Shown in pieces: positions 1 through 5,793 of a stretch of 10,938 bases of DNA (position 1 is the stretch's first letter; each line of letters opens with the position of its first letter). The notes under the pieces are model-generated. The model was not told where the DNA came from. It did not search any database and saw nothing but the letters and a program-made list of their open reading frames with translations. The stretch spans positions 1 to 10,938 of the forward strand of contig DQVA01000284.1 in the NCBI GenBank assembly GCA_015661965.1, in the 5' to 3' direction. This DNA comes from Candidatus Bipolaricaulota bacterium. Its GTDB lineage: Bacteria > Bipolaricaulota > Bipolaricaulia > Bipolaricaulales > Bipolaricaulaceae. A program made the translations under genes and the position numbers.

Positions 1-107
1 GAGAGCACCGCCTGCTTGCCCAACTCGGAGGCGGCATAGCCAGCCACGATCCCCAGCACCTGGTTCAACTCGATATCCCGCCTGGTGCGGGGGTTGAGCA
101 CGCTCAT
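1..107 (-). CDS. mutS2: Probable endonuclease MutS2, N-terminal fragment (runs off left edge)
   Basis: Only the first 35 codons are inside the window. They start at ATG 107-105, which overlaps the fabK stop codon in an ATGA arrangement, so translation is probably coupled to fabK. The visible protein starts MSVLNPRTRRDIELNQVL and continues GIVAGYAASELGKQAVLS. Its second half resembles the beginning of MutS2 proteins, where a conserved 'LEFDKI...LAEYAASELGKE' segment opens domain I. MutS2 is a MutS-like ATPase with a Smr nuclease domain, linked to recombination control and, more recently, to rescue of collided ribosomes. None of its ATPase or Smr motifs is visible here, so the call rests on the N-terminal pattern alone. 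Another protein with a similar helical start remains possible. Confidence 0.55.
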   Translation of the reverse strand, partial: MSVLNPRTRRDIELNQVLGIVAGYAASELGKQAVL

Positions 108-1048
108 GGCGTGGGGAAGTCCACCCCCCGGGTGAGGATTTCCGCCGCCTTTCGGACCATGTCCTGGATGATCTCCGCCACCGGCTTGATGTCCCGGATG
201 AGCCCGGCGATCTGCCCCGCCATCAGGGAGCCTTTTTCCAGGTCCCCCTCGTAAACCGCCCGCCGGAGTCCCCCCACGGCCAGGGACTCGAACTCCTCCG
301 GGTCGCGGCCCTCGGCTTCGTAGCGGGCTAGGGTTTTGGTGAGCTTGTTGGCCAGGCACCTGACCGGCCGGCCCAAAGTCCTGCCGGTGATGATGGTGTC
401 CCGGTCCTGGGCCTTAAGCACCGCCCGTTTGTAGTCTTCGTGTACCGGCGCCTCCTCCGAGGCGAGGAAGCGGGTTCCCACTTGGACCCCCGCCGCGCCC
501 AGGGCCAGGGCGGCCGCCATTCCCCGCCCATCGGCGATCCCGCCGGCGGCCACCACCGGGACGGAGACCGCGTCCACGATTTGTGGCACCAGGGCCATGG
601 TGGTCTCGGTGCCGATATGGCCCCCGGATTCCATCCCCTCGGCGATCACCCCGTCCGCCCCCAGCCGTTCCATCCTCACCGCCAGTTTCACCGCCGGCAC
701 CACCGGGAACACCAGGATCCCGGCTTCCTTCAGGGCGTCCATGTACTTGGCCGGGCTGCCGGCCCCGGTCGTGACCAGGGGCACCCGGGCCCGCACCACC
801 ACCTCCACCTGCTCGGGGACGCTCGGGTCCATGAGCATCAGGTTCACCCCGAACGGGCGGTCGGTGGCCCGGCGTACGAGCTCGATCTGGCGGGCCAGCT
901 CGTCGGGGGGCATGCCCCCGGCGCCGATGATCCCCACCCCCCCGGCCTTGGACACTGCCGACACCAGCGGCTCCCGGGCCACGTGGGCCATCCCCCCCAG
1001 GAAGATGGGGTAGCGTATCCCCAGAAGTTCGCAAATCCGATTGGCCAT
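104..1048 (-). CDS. fabK: Enoyl-[acyl-carrier-protein] reductase II, FMN-dependent (FabK)
   Basis: FabK catalyses the last reductive step of each fatty-acid elongation cycle in the cytoplasm, reducing trans-2-enoyl-ACP with NAD(P)H through bound FMN. The 314-residue protein matches the family in length and is a TIM barrel of the nitronate monooxygenase superfamily. Visible motifs are GGM at 18-20, KAGGVGIIGAG near 34-44, TTGAGSPAKYM at 93-103, AEGMESGGHIG with His144 (the same number as the active-site His of the pneumococcal enzyme), AAGGIADG and GVQVGTRF for phosphate binding, and SLMAGQIAGL near the C terminus. These follow pneumococcal FabK closely, which argues against a plain nitronate monooxygenase. 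The start ATG at 1048 gives the usual MANRICELLGI opening; a longer frame through a TTG at 1111 has no family support. No Shine-Dalgarno sequence precedes this ATG, and a TATATT hexamer lies only 8 bases upstream, so the mRNA may be nearly leaderless. The familiar GGMAWVA is GGMAHVA here. Confidence 0.9.
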   Translation of the reverse strand: MANRICELLGIRYPIFLGGMAHVAREPLVSAVSKAGGVGIIGAGGMPPDELARQIELVRRATDRPFGVNLMLMDPSVPEQVEVVVRARVPLVTTGAGSPAKYMDALKEAGILVFPVVPAVKLAVRMERLGADGVIAEGMESGGHIGTETTMALVPQIVDAVSVPVVAAGGIADGRGMAAALALGAAGVQVGTRFLASEEAPVHEDYKRAVLKAQDRDTIITGRTLGRPVRCLANKLTKTLARYEAEGRDPEEFESLAVGGLRRAVYEGDLEKGSLMAGQIAGLIRDIKPVAEIIQDMVRKAAEILTRGVDFPTP

Positions 1049-1130
1049 GACGGGAGAATATAGCGGCCCCGGGGGGGCATCGCTAGCGACCCCGGATGCC
1101 GGCCCGTACAATCCTCAATAGGAGGGCGAG
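1049..1130. promoter_or_regulatory. Divergent promoter region with central palindrome
   Basis: This 82-bp gap separates fabK (minus) from the TGS-GTPase gene (plus). A perfect 10-bp palindrome, TCGCTAGCGA, occupies 1080-1089. On the plus strand TACAAT (1107-1112) is a good -10 hexamer. On the minus strand TATATT (1062-1057) is another. Both begin 17 bases beyond the ends of the segment TAGCGA, which each strand reads from the same palindrome as a weak -35, so the layout is mirror-symmetric about 1084.5. A second inverted pair, GCATC (1078-1082) and GATGC (1095-1099), overlaps it. The AT-rich hexamers stand out in otherwise GC-rich DNA. That this is a promoter pair sharing an operator is inference. 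Confidence 0.45.
1120..1125 (+). promoter_or_regulatory. Ribosome binding site of the TGS-GTPase gene
   Basis: AGGAGG lies five bases before ATG 1131 and fixes the start of the GTPase gene. If the -10 hexamer at 1107-1112 is used, transcription would begin almost at this site, giving a leader of only about 12 nt. Confidence 0.7.
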
Positions 1131-2117
1131 ATGCCGGCCAACCTGACCCCGGAGTTCCTAGCAGCACGGGAGCGGTTCAACAAGGCCCGCTCCGATGAGG
1201 AGCGCCTGGACGCGCTCCAGGAGATGCTTGCCACCATCCCCAAGCACAAGGGCACCGAGAAGATGCAGGCCGACATCAAGCGGCGCATCGCCAAGCTCCG
1301 GGAGCGGCTGGAACAGCGTCGCCGGTCCGGCAAGAGCAGCGGCCCCACCTATCACGTGGAGCGGGAGGGGGCGGCCCAGCTGGCCCTGGTGGGGCCGCCC
1401 AATTCCGGGAAATCGTCCCTGGTGGCTGCCCTCACCAACGCCCACCCCGATATCGCCCCCTATCCCATGTCCACCTTCCGCCCCTGCCCGGGGATGATGG
1501 AGTTCGAGGACATCCAGATCCAGCTGGTGGACCTGCCCCCCATCACCCCTGAGTACACGGAAGGGTGGGTGTATGGCCTGGTGCGACTGGCGGATGCCGT
1601 CCTCCTGTGCCTTGATCTCTCAGATGAGAAGTGCTTTGAGCTTGCCGATCAGGTGATAGAGCTCCTGCGGGGGCGGAATATCGTGCTCTCGGTGGGCCCC
1701 TCCCGCCAGGTGGACTGGCGCACGGTGGAACGGCGGACGCTGGCGGTAGGGGTGAAGAGCGATCTTGCGCCTGCCCGGGCCCAGGAGCTGGCCGCCTGGG
1801 CGGAGGGCCGCTTCCCGCACCTTGCGGTGTCCACCACCACCGGGGAGGGCCTGGAGGGACTCCGGCGGGCCATCTTCCGGGCGGCGGGGGTGGTGCGGGT
1901 GTATACAAAAAAGCCCGGGCAAGCTCCTGATATGAGCCAGCCTTACACCCTGCGGGAGGGGGCCACGGTGTTGGACGTGGTAGAGCACATCCACAAGGAG
2001 TTCGTGGAGCGGCTTAGGTATGTACGTTTGTGGGGCTCGGGCCGGTTCGACGGACAGCACGCCCCCCTCGACCACGTGGTGCAGGACGGGGACATCGTGG
2101 AGATCCACCTTTCATGA
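1131..2117 (+). CDS. Obg/DRG-like GTPase with C-terminal TGS domain
   Basis: A 328-residue protein with three parts: an N-terminal charged helical region (about 1-70, rich in Arg, Lys and Glu, probably coiled-coil), a P-loop GTPase domain (about 80-250), and a TGS domain (about 255-328, ending DGDIVEIHLS). The walker A/G1 motif is GPPNSGKSS at 88-96, the Obg-DRG style. The G2 region is YPMSTFRPCPG at 111-121, equivalent to the YPFTT segment of Obg and DRG proteins. Two motifs depart from the norm: G3 reads VDLPP (133-137) rather than DxPG, and G4 reads VKSD (208-211) rather than NKxD. Relatives with TGS domains bind ribosomes or tRNA-related partners, so a translation-linked role is likely but not shown. 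It overlaps the next gene by 4 nt (ATGA at 2114), implying translational coupling. The precise cellular function is unknown. Confidence 0.85.
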   Translation: MPANLTPEFLAARERFNKARSDEERLDALQEMLATIPKHKGTEKMQADIKRRIAKLRERLEQRRRSGKSSGPTYHVEREGAAQLALVGPPNSGKSSLVAALTNAHPDIAPYPMSTFRPCPGMMEFEDIQIQLVDLPPITPEYTEGWVYGLVRLADAVLLCLDLSDEKCFELADQVIELLRGRNIVLSVGPSRQVDWRTVERRTLAVGVKSDLAPARAQELAAWAEGRFPHLAVSTTTGEGLEGLRRAIFRAAGVVRVYTKKPGQAPDMSQPYTLREGATVLDVVEHIHKEFVERLRYVRLWGSGRFDGQHAPLDHVVQDGDIVEIHLS

Positions 2118-3295
2118 TCGACCCCTTAAGGCTCCTTACTGGCCTGGTGAGGATCCCCAGCCTTTCCGGGGGGGAGGGCGCGGCCGCGGATTTCCTGCTC
2201 CGCACCCTGCGTACCTTCTGTGATGTAGAGCTGGGCCCTGGGGGAGCGGTGGTGGGGGTGCTCCGCCGGGGCAAGGGCCCCACCTTGCTCCTCACCGGGC
2301 ACCTCGACACCGTGCCCCCGGGGGACGAGGCGGCGTGGTCGGCGCCGCCGTTCTCCGGGGAGGTGCGGGCCGGGCGGCTGTACGGCCGGGGGGCGGTGGA
2401 CATGAAGGGGGCGATCGCCGCCCAGGTGGCCGGGGCCGCCCGGGCCCTGGCCGAGGTGCGGGGGACGCTCCTATTTGCCTACGTGACCCACGAGGAGACG
2501 GCCGAGGGGGCGGTACTGGGGAAGATCCTGGACCGGATCCCCAAGCCGGACCTGGTGATCCTGGGGGAGCCCACCGACCTGCGGCTGGGGATCGGCCACC
2601 GGGGCCGGGCGGTGCTGGTGGTGGAGGCCCGCGGCCGCACCGCCCATGCCTCCATGCCCGAGCTGGGGGACAATGCCATCCAGCGGCTGATGGCCGCCTT
2701 ACCCAGGCTTCTCTCCCTCCCCTTGCCCCGCGATCCCATGCTGGGGAGGGGGACCATCACCCCGGTTTCCGTGTCCGCTTCCCCAGGGGGGCCGGTGGTC
2801 CCGGATCGCTGTACGTTGCTTCTGGACCGGCGGCTGGTGCGGGGGGAGCGGCCGGATTCGGTCCTCTCCTTGTACAAGGAGCTGGACCTGGGGGTGCAGG
2901 TGAAGATCGCCCGGGAGGAGCTCCCCGCTTATACCGGAGAGGTCCTGGAGGTGGAGGAGTTCTTCCCGGCCTGGCTCATGGACCCCCAGGACCCCTGGGT
3001 AGTGCGGGCCCAGGCGGCGCTGGGGAACGTGCCCCTCAAGGTGTGGCGCTTTTCCACCGATGGGGTGGAGTCCTGCGGCCGACGGGGGATCCCCACCGTG
3101 GGCTACGGCCCCGGGGACGAGCGGCTGGCCCACCAGCCGGATGAGCACCTTCCCCTCTCCGATCTCGAGGCAGCGGTGGCTGGCTACCGGCGGCTCATTA
3201 CGGAGCTGATGCGGCCGGAGGCAGCCCCCAAACCGCGGGAGGCACGCCGGCGGAGGCGCCCCCGCCGGGCGCGCTCCGGGAGACGGTCTCAGTGA
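2114..3295 (+). CDS. M20-family metallohydrolase, YgeY/ArgE/DapE-like
   Basis: A 393-residue zinc-dependent amidohydrolase or peptidase of the M20 family, probably cytoplasmic, with no signal peptide visible. All metal and catalytic positions are present: His63 and Asp65 in TGHLDTVPPGD, Asp96 in GRGAVDMKG, the Glu127-Glu128 pair in THEETAEG, Glu152 in LGEPTDL, and His340 in AHQPDE. The dimerisation (lid) domain occupies roughly 165-270 and includes HRGRAVLVVEARGRTAHASMPE. The segments YTGEV...FFPAW and FSTDGVES..RRGIPTVGYGPGDE resemble the YgeY group, annotated as selenium-metabolism-linked hydrolases, more than classic ArgE or DapE; this is from memory. The substrate cannot be named. Start ATG 2114 overlaps the stop of the GTPase gene. 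The last 30 or so residues form an unusual Arg-rich tail. A gap of 102 bp follows before frr. Confidence 0.85.
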   Translation: MIDPLRLLTGLVRIPSLSGGEGAAADFLLRTLRTFCDVELGPGGAVVGVLRRGKGPTLLLTGHLDTVPPGDEAAWSAPPFSGEVRAGRLYGRGAVDMKGAIAAQVAGAARALAEVRGTLLFAYVTHEETAEGAVLGKILDRIPKPDLVILGEPTDLRLGIGHRGRAVLVVEARGRTAHASMPELGDNAIQRLMAALPRLLSLPLPRDPMLGRGTITPVSVSASPGGPVVPDRCTLLLDRRLVRGERPDSVLSLYKELDLGVQVKIAREELPAYTGEVLEVEEFFPAWLMDPQDPWVVRAQAALGNVPLKVWRFSTDGVESCGRRGIPTVGYGPGDERLAHQPDEHLPLSDLEAAVAGYRRLITELMRPEAAPKPREARRRRRPRRARSGRRSQ

Positions 3296-3351
3296 CGGGC
3301 CCATTCGGCAGCTTCCCGGCTAAGTGGGGTACATGTGGCGGGGTTTCCGAC

Positions 3352-3380
3352 TTGCAGCCAAATCAGGCCAGGGCTAGGAT
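3352..3380 (+). promoter_or_regulatory. Candidate promoter for frr-atp operon
   Basis: TTGCAG (3352-3357) and TAGGAT (3375-3380) are separated by 17 bases, in the 102-bp gap between the M20 gene and frr. Agreement with the sigma-70 consensus is 3/6 and 4/6, so the site is weak on sequence. It would start transcription just at the frr ribosome binding site. The rest of 3296-3397 shows no gene and no convincing terminator, so read-through from upstream is also possible. Confidence 0.3.
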
Positions 3381-3385
3381 TCGTT

Positions 3386-3392
3386 GAGGTGA
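3386..3392 (+). promoter_or_regulatory. Ribosome binding site deciding the frr start
   Basis: GAGGTGA lies five bases before GTG 3398. This favours 3398 over the in-frame GTG at 3389, which is itself part of the site. It also gives a protein of the standard length for ribosome recycling factor. Confidence 0.6.
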
Positions 3393-3397
3393 CGAGT

Positions 3398-3955
3398 GTG
3401 GAGCACGAGCTACTTGTGGACGCCAAGGCCCACATGGACAAGACCATGGAGGTGCTGAGGTCTGAGCTGGGGAAGGTGCATACCGGCCGCGCCAACCCCG
3501 CCTTGCTGGAGGATGTGCTGGTGGACTACTACGGTACCCCCACCCCTCTTAAGCACCTGGCCAACATCGTGGCCCCGGATCCCGATCTGATCGTGGTGCG
3601 GCCGTTCGATAAGTCCCAGATCCAGGCCATCGAAAAGGCGATCATGGCTGCCGATCTTGGTCTCAACCCTCAGAACGACGGGCAGATGGTGCGGGTGAAG
3701 GTGCCCCGTCTCACCGAGGAGCGCCGTAACGAGCTGATCAAGCTGGTGCGGGGCAAAGGCGAGGAGGCTAAGGTGGCCCTACGTAACATCCGTCGGGACG
3801 CGCGGGAGCGCCTGGAGGCCCAGAAAAAGGAAGGGGCCATCTCGGAGGACGATTTCTTCCATCTGAGGGAGGAATTGGACAAGCTCACCCAGGAGTACAC
3901 CAAACGGGTGGACGAACTGGTGGAGAAGAAGAGCGAGGAGATGCGCACCCTGTGA
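3398..3955 (+). CDS. frr: Ribosome recycling factor (RRF)
   Basis: With EF-G, RRF splits post-termination ribosomes into subunits in the cytoplasm. The protein is 185 residues from GTG 3398, the same length as the E. coli factor, and its early Asp-Ala pair aligns with E. coli. Family hallmarks are KVHTGRANPALLEDVLVDYYGTPTPL written across the first helix and hinge, then VRPFDKSQIQAIEKAIMAADLGLNP, the LTEERRNELIKLVRG segment, and LRNIRRDARE carrying the conserved arginines of domain I. The C-terminal helix is rich in Glu and Lys. In most bacteria frr sits in a tsf-pyrH-frr-uppS cluster; here it is next to the ATP synthase genes, and its stop codon overlaps the GTG start of the following membrane protein by 4 nt. 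The real start could be GTG 3389, three codons earlier. Confidence 0.95.
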   Translation: MEHELLVDAKAHMDKTMEVLRSELGKVHTGRANPALLEDVLVDYYGTPTPLKHLANIVAPDPDLIVVRPFDKSQIQAIEKAIMAADLGLNPQNDGQMVRVKVPRLTEERRNELIKLVRGKGEEAKVALRNIRRDARERLEAQKKEGAISEDDFFHLREELDKLTQEYTKRVDELVEKKSEEMRTL

Positions 3956-4314
3956 AGCTGGACATGCTCAGGGCCAGCCTGGTGGGGGTCCCAGAGGCGG
4001 TGCTGGTGACGGTGCCCATATCCGTGGGCCTGTTTGCTGTGGGGCCGCGCTGGGCGTGGGGGGTGCCGCTGGGTGTGCTGGCGGTGGTCGCCGGGAGGCT
4101 GGTGGGACTGCTGTTCTTGACGGCGGTGGTGGGGGAGAGAGGGGGTGCGCTGGCGATCGCCCTCATGAGCCCAGCCCGGCTGCTCCTCACCGGTGCCCTG
4201 GCCCTGGCCGGGATCCTGGTTGGCCTGGCCCCGGAGGCGGTGGCCCTGGGCCTGGTCCTTCCCCCGCTTGTCCTGTGGGCCAAGGCCCTGACTGGTAGGG
4301 AACTCCCATGCTAG
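3952..4314 (+). CDS. atpI: AtpI-like ATP synthase assembly protein (subunit I)
   Basis: A 120-residue, very hydrophobic protein with about four membrane segments (roughly residues 10-30, 34-58, 64-88 and 93-110). The paired helices around SPARLLLTGALALAG and the following GLVLPPLVLWAKAL resemble the ATP synthase I family. AtpI proteins usually open atp operons and act in assembling the c-ring, with a possible Mg2+ link. The position immediately before atpB supports the assignment more than the sequence, which is poorly conserved in this family. The GTG start at 3952 overlaps the frr stop by 4 nt; ATG 3964 is an alternative four codons later. The 3' end overlaps atpB by 7 nt. An unrelated small membrane protein cannot be excluded. 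Confidence 0.65.
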   Translation: MKLDMLRASLVGVPEAVLVTVPISVGLFAVGPRWAWGVPLGVLAVVAGRLVGLLFLTAVVGERGGALAIALMSPARLLLTGALALAGILVGLAPEAVALGLVLPPLVLWAKALTGRELPC

Positions 4315-5003
4315 AAAACCTGGGTAAGAAGCTCATCTTACATCTCCAGGTGGGGCCGCTCCGGATCTCCTTCGATCTTGTCACCGTGCTGGTGGCGCTG
4401 GCGGTGACCGGGTTTCTCGCTTGGGGAGCGTGGTGGCTCCGGCGGGGGCTGTCCCGGGACCCGGAGGCCCCCCTGTCCCGGCGGGCCGCCTTCCTCATCG
4501 CTGTTTTAGAGCTCGCCGAGACCCAGCTTCTGGGCGGCTTCCCCAAGCGGTTGGCCCGGGACCTCCTCCCCCTCATCCTCACCCTGTTCCTGTACGTGCT
4601 TTTCTGCAATTGGGTTAGCGTGCTCCCCATCCCCTATATTGTTTCCCCCACCCAGAACCTCAACGTTACCTTCAGCCTCGCCTTGCTCGTGTATGCGCTG
4701 GCGCATTACTACGGGGCCCGGGAGCGGGGGCTGGCGGCCCACCTGCGGGGCTATCTTGAACCCTACCCTTTTCTGCTTCCCATGAACCTGATCGGCGACT
4801 TCGGGCGCACGCTGTCCCACGCGTTCCGTCTGTTCGGCAACGTCCTTGGCGGGGCCATCCTTACCACCATCGTGGCGGTGAAGTTCGCTCCCCTGGTAGT
4901 GCCCGCCGGGTTAAACCTGTGGTTTGGGCTGTTCGTGGGGGCTATCCAGGCCCTGGTGTTTGCGCTTCTGGCTTCGGCCTACATCCACATCGCCGTGGAG
5001 TAA
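4308..5003 (+). CDS. atpB: F0F1 ATP synthase subunit a
   Basis: Subunit a is the membrane stator that forms the ion half-channels next to the rotating c-ring. The 231-residue protein has hydrophobic segments near 22-44, 86-106, 121-135, 169-193 and 203-230. The essential arginine is Arg174 in FRLFGN, equivalent to E. coli Arg210. The last helix contains IQALVFALLASAYIHIAVE, with Gln214 matching E. coli Gln252. The position equivalent to E. coli Glu219 (nine residues after the Arg) is Ala183. The NWVSVLPIP segment and PTQNLN also match the family. A short SD-like AGGGA (4297-4301) precedes the ATG, inside the end of the atpI-like gene. Thirteen bases separate it from atpE. The protein is somewhat short, mainly at the N terminus, with no sign of truncation in the catalytic helices. 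Confidence 0.95.
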   Translation: MLENLGKKLILHLQVGPLRISFDLVTVLVALAVTGFLAWGAWWLRRGLSRDPEAPLSRRAAFLIAVLELAETQLLGGFPKRLARDLLPLILTLFLYVLFCNWVSVLPIPYIVSPTQNLNVTFSLALLVYALAHYYGARERGLAAHLRGYLEPYPFLLPMNLIGDFGRTLSHAFRLFGNVLGGAILTTIVAVKFAPLVVPAGLNLWFGLFVGAIQALVFALLASAYIHIAVE

Positions 5004-5010
5004 AAGGAGG
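5004..5010 (+). promoter_or_regulatory. Strong ribosome binding site of atpE
   Basis: AAGGAGG sits six bases before ATG 5017, one of the best Shine-Dalgarno sequences in the atp cluster. This agrees with the high copy number of subunit c needed per enzyme. It also selects 5017 over the out-of-frame ATG at 5012. Confidence 0.75.
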
Positions 5011-5016
5011 GATGCG

Positions 5017-5265
5017 ATGAACATCAGCGGAGAACAACTGGTAGAGGCCGTCAAGTACCTGGCCGCCGGGATCTGTATGGGCCTTGGGGCCATCGGCCCG
5101 GCCATCGGGGAAGGCATCGCTGCTGCCCACGCCCTGGACGGCATGGCCCGCCAGCCGGAGATGGAGGCCTCTCTCCTCCGGACTATGATCATCGGTCAGG
5201 CCATCACCGAGTCCACCGGCATCTACTCCCTGGTGGTGGCCATCATCCTGCTGTTCGTGGCCTGA
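5017..5265 (+). CDS. atpE: F0F1 ATP synthase subunit c, Na+-type with two carboxylates
   Basis: An 82-residue hairpin of two membrane helices that assembles into the rotor ring. Helix 1 has a Gly-rich stretch (Gly22, 24, 27, 31, 33), followed by the cytoplasmic loop ARQPE at 44-48. Helix 2 carries the ion-binding Glu65 in ESTGIYSLV. Numbering coincides exactly with Ilyobacter tartaricus subunit c, whose Na+ ligands are Gln32, Val63, Glu65, Ser66, Thr67 and Tyr70. Here they are Glu32, Ile63, Glu65, Ser66, Thr67 and Tyr70. The set with Glu instead of Gln at 32 is the two-carboxylate pattern known from Fusobacterium nucleatum. Na+ coupling is therefore predicted, by motif only. Helix 2 ends abruptly at LLFVA. 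The preceding SD is strong, and atpF follows after 9 bases. Confidence 0.97.
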   Translation: MNISGEQLVEAVKYLAAGICMGLGAIGPAIGEGIAAAHALDGMARQPEMEASLLRTMIIGQAITESTGIYSLVVAIILLFVA

Positions 5266-5270
5266 GGAGG
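5264..5270 (+). promoter_or_regulatory. Ribosome binding site of atpF, supports GTG start
   Basis: GAGGAGG overlaps the atpE stop codon and lies four bases before GTG 5275. It supports the GTG as the true start of atpF. Confidence 0.65.
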
Positions 5271-5274
5271 AAAG

Positions 5275-5790
5275 GTGAACCTGGAGTGGGGCACCATCGT
5301 AAAGTCCATCAACTGGACTTTCGTGTTCAACCTCGTCAACTTCGTGCTACTGGTGTGGTTGCTCAAGCGTCTCCTGTATCGCAGGGCCCTGGCCTGGCTC
5401 GATGCCAGGAGGGAGCGAGAGGAGCAGCGAATCACCGCCGCCAAGGAGCTGGAGACCAAAGCTCAGGCCCTGCTCAAGGAGAGTGAGGAACGGCTGGCCC
5501 GGGCCAATCGGCGGGCCCAGGAGATCCTGTCCGCCGCCGAAGCCCAGGCCCAGGAGTTGTTGCGGCAGGCCCGGGCCGAGGCGCGGCACCAAGCCCAGGT
5601 GATCATCCGGGAGGCGGAGGAGGCCGCCGGCCGGGCCAAACAGGAGGCCCTGGCGGAGCTCAAGCGGGCCTACGCGGAGCTGGTGATCCTGGGGGCCAGC
5701 CAGGTACTGGCCCGGGAAGTGCGGCCCGAGGACCATCACCGGCTCTTGGCTGAGCTCACCGAAAGGATCGACGCCAGGCTTCTATCCTAG
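5275..5790 (+). CDS. atpF: F0F1 ATP synthase subunit b
   Basis: Subunit b is the peripheral stalk that holds F1 static against the rotor. The 171-residue protein has one N-terminal membrane helix (about residues 10-28, WTFVFNLVNFVLLVWLL), then the basic KRLLYRR segment typical of the membrane exit. The rest is a long charged helix rich in Ala, Glu, Arg and Gln (about 40-145) expected to form the right-handed coiled coil. The C-terminal part, with DHHRLLAELTERIDARL, should contact delta. Only one b gene is present, so the stalk should be a homodimer. It begins with GTG and is followed by atpH after 3 bases. Nothing is odd about its length. Confidence 0.93.
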   Translation: MNLEWGTIVKSINWTFVFNLVNFVLLVWLLKRLLYRRALAWLDARREREEQRITAAKELETKAQALLKESEERLARANRRAQEILSAAEAQAQELLRQARAEARHQAQVIIREAEEAAGRAKQEALAELKRAYAELVILGASQVLAREVRPEDHHRLLAELTERIDARLLS

Positions 5791-5793
5791 ATC

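Noticed and set aside
440..1063. Long open frame on the plus strand opposite fabK
   Set aside because: Composition is rich in His, Gly and Pro, typical of the antisense of a GC-rich gene, and it has no recognisable family; fabK on the other strand is certain.
1049..1111. N-terminal extension of fabK from TTG 1111
   Set aside because: It would add 21 residues absent from FabK proteins and would run through the divergent promoter region; ATG 1048 gives the standard start and puts the active-site His at 144.
3335..3397. N-terminal extension of frr by about 21 residues from an upstream start
   Set aside because: The extra residues do not resemble RRF, while the SD at 3386-3392 and family length both favour GTG 3398.
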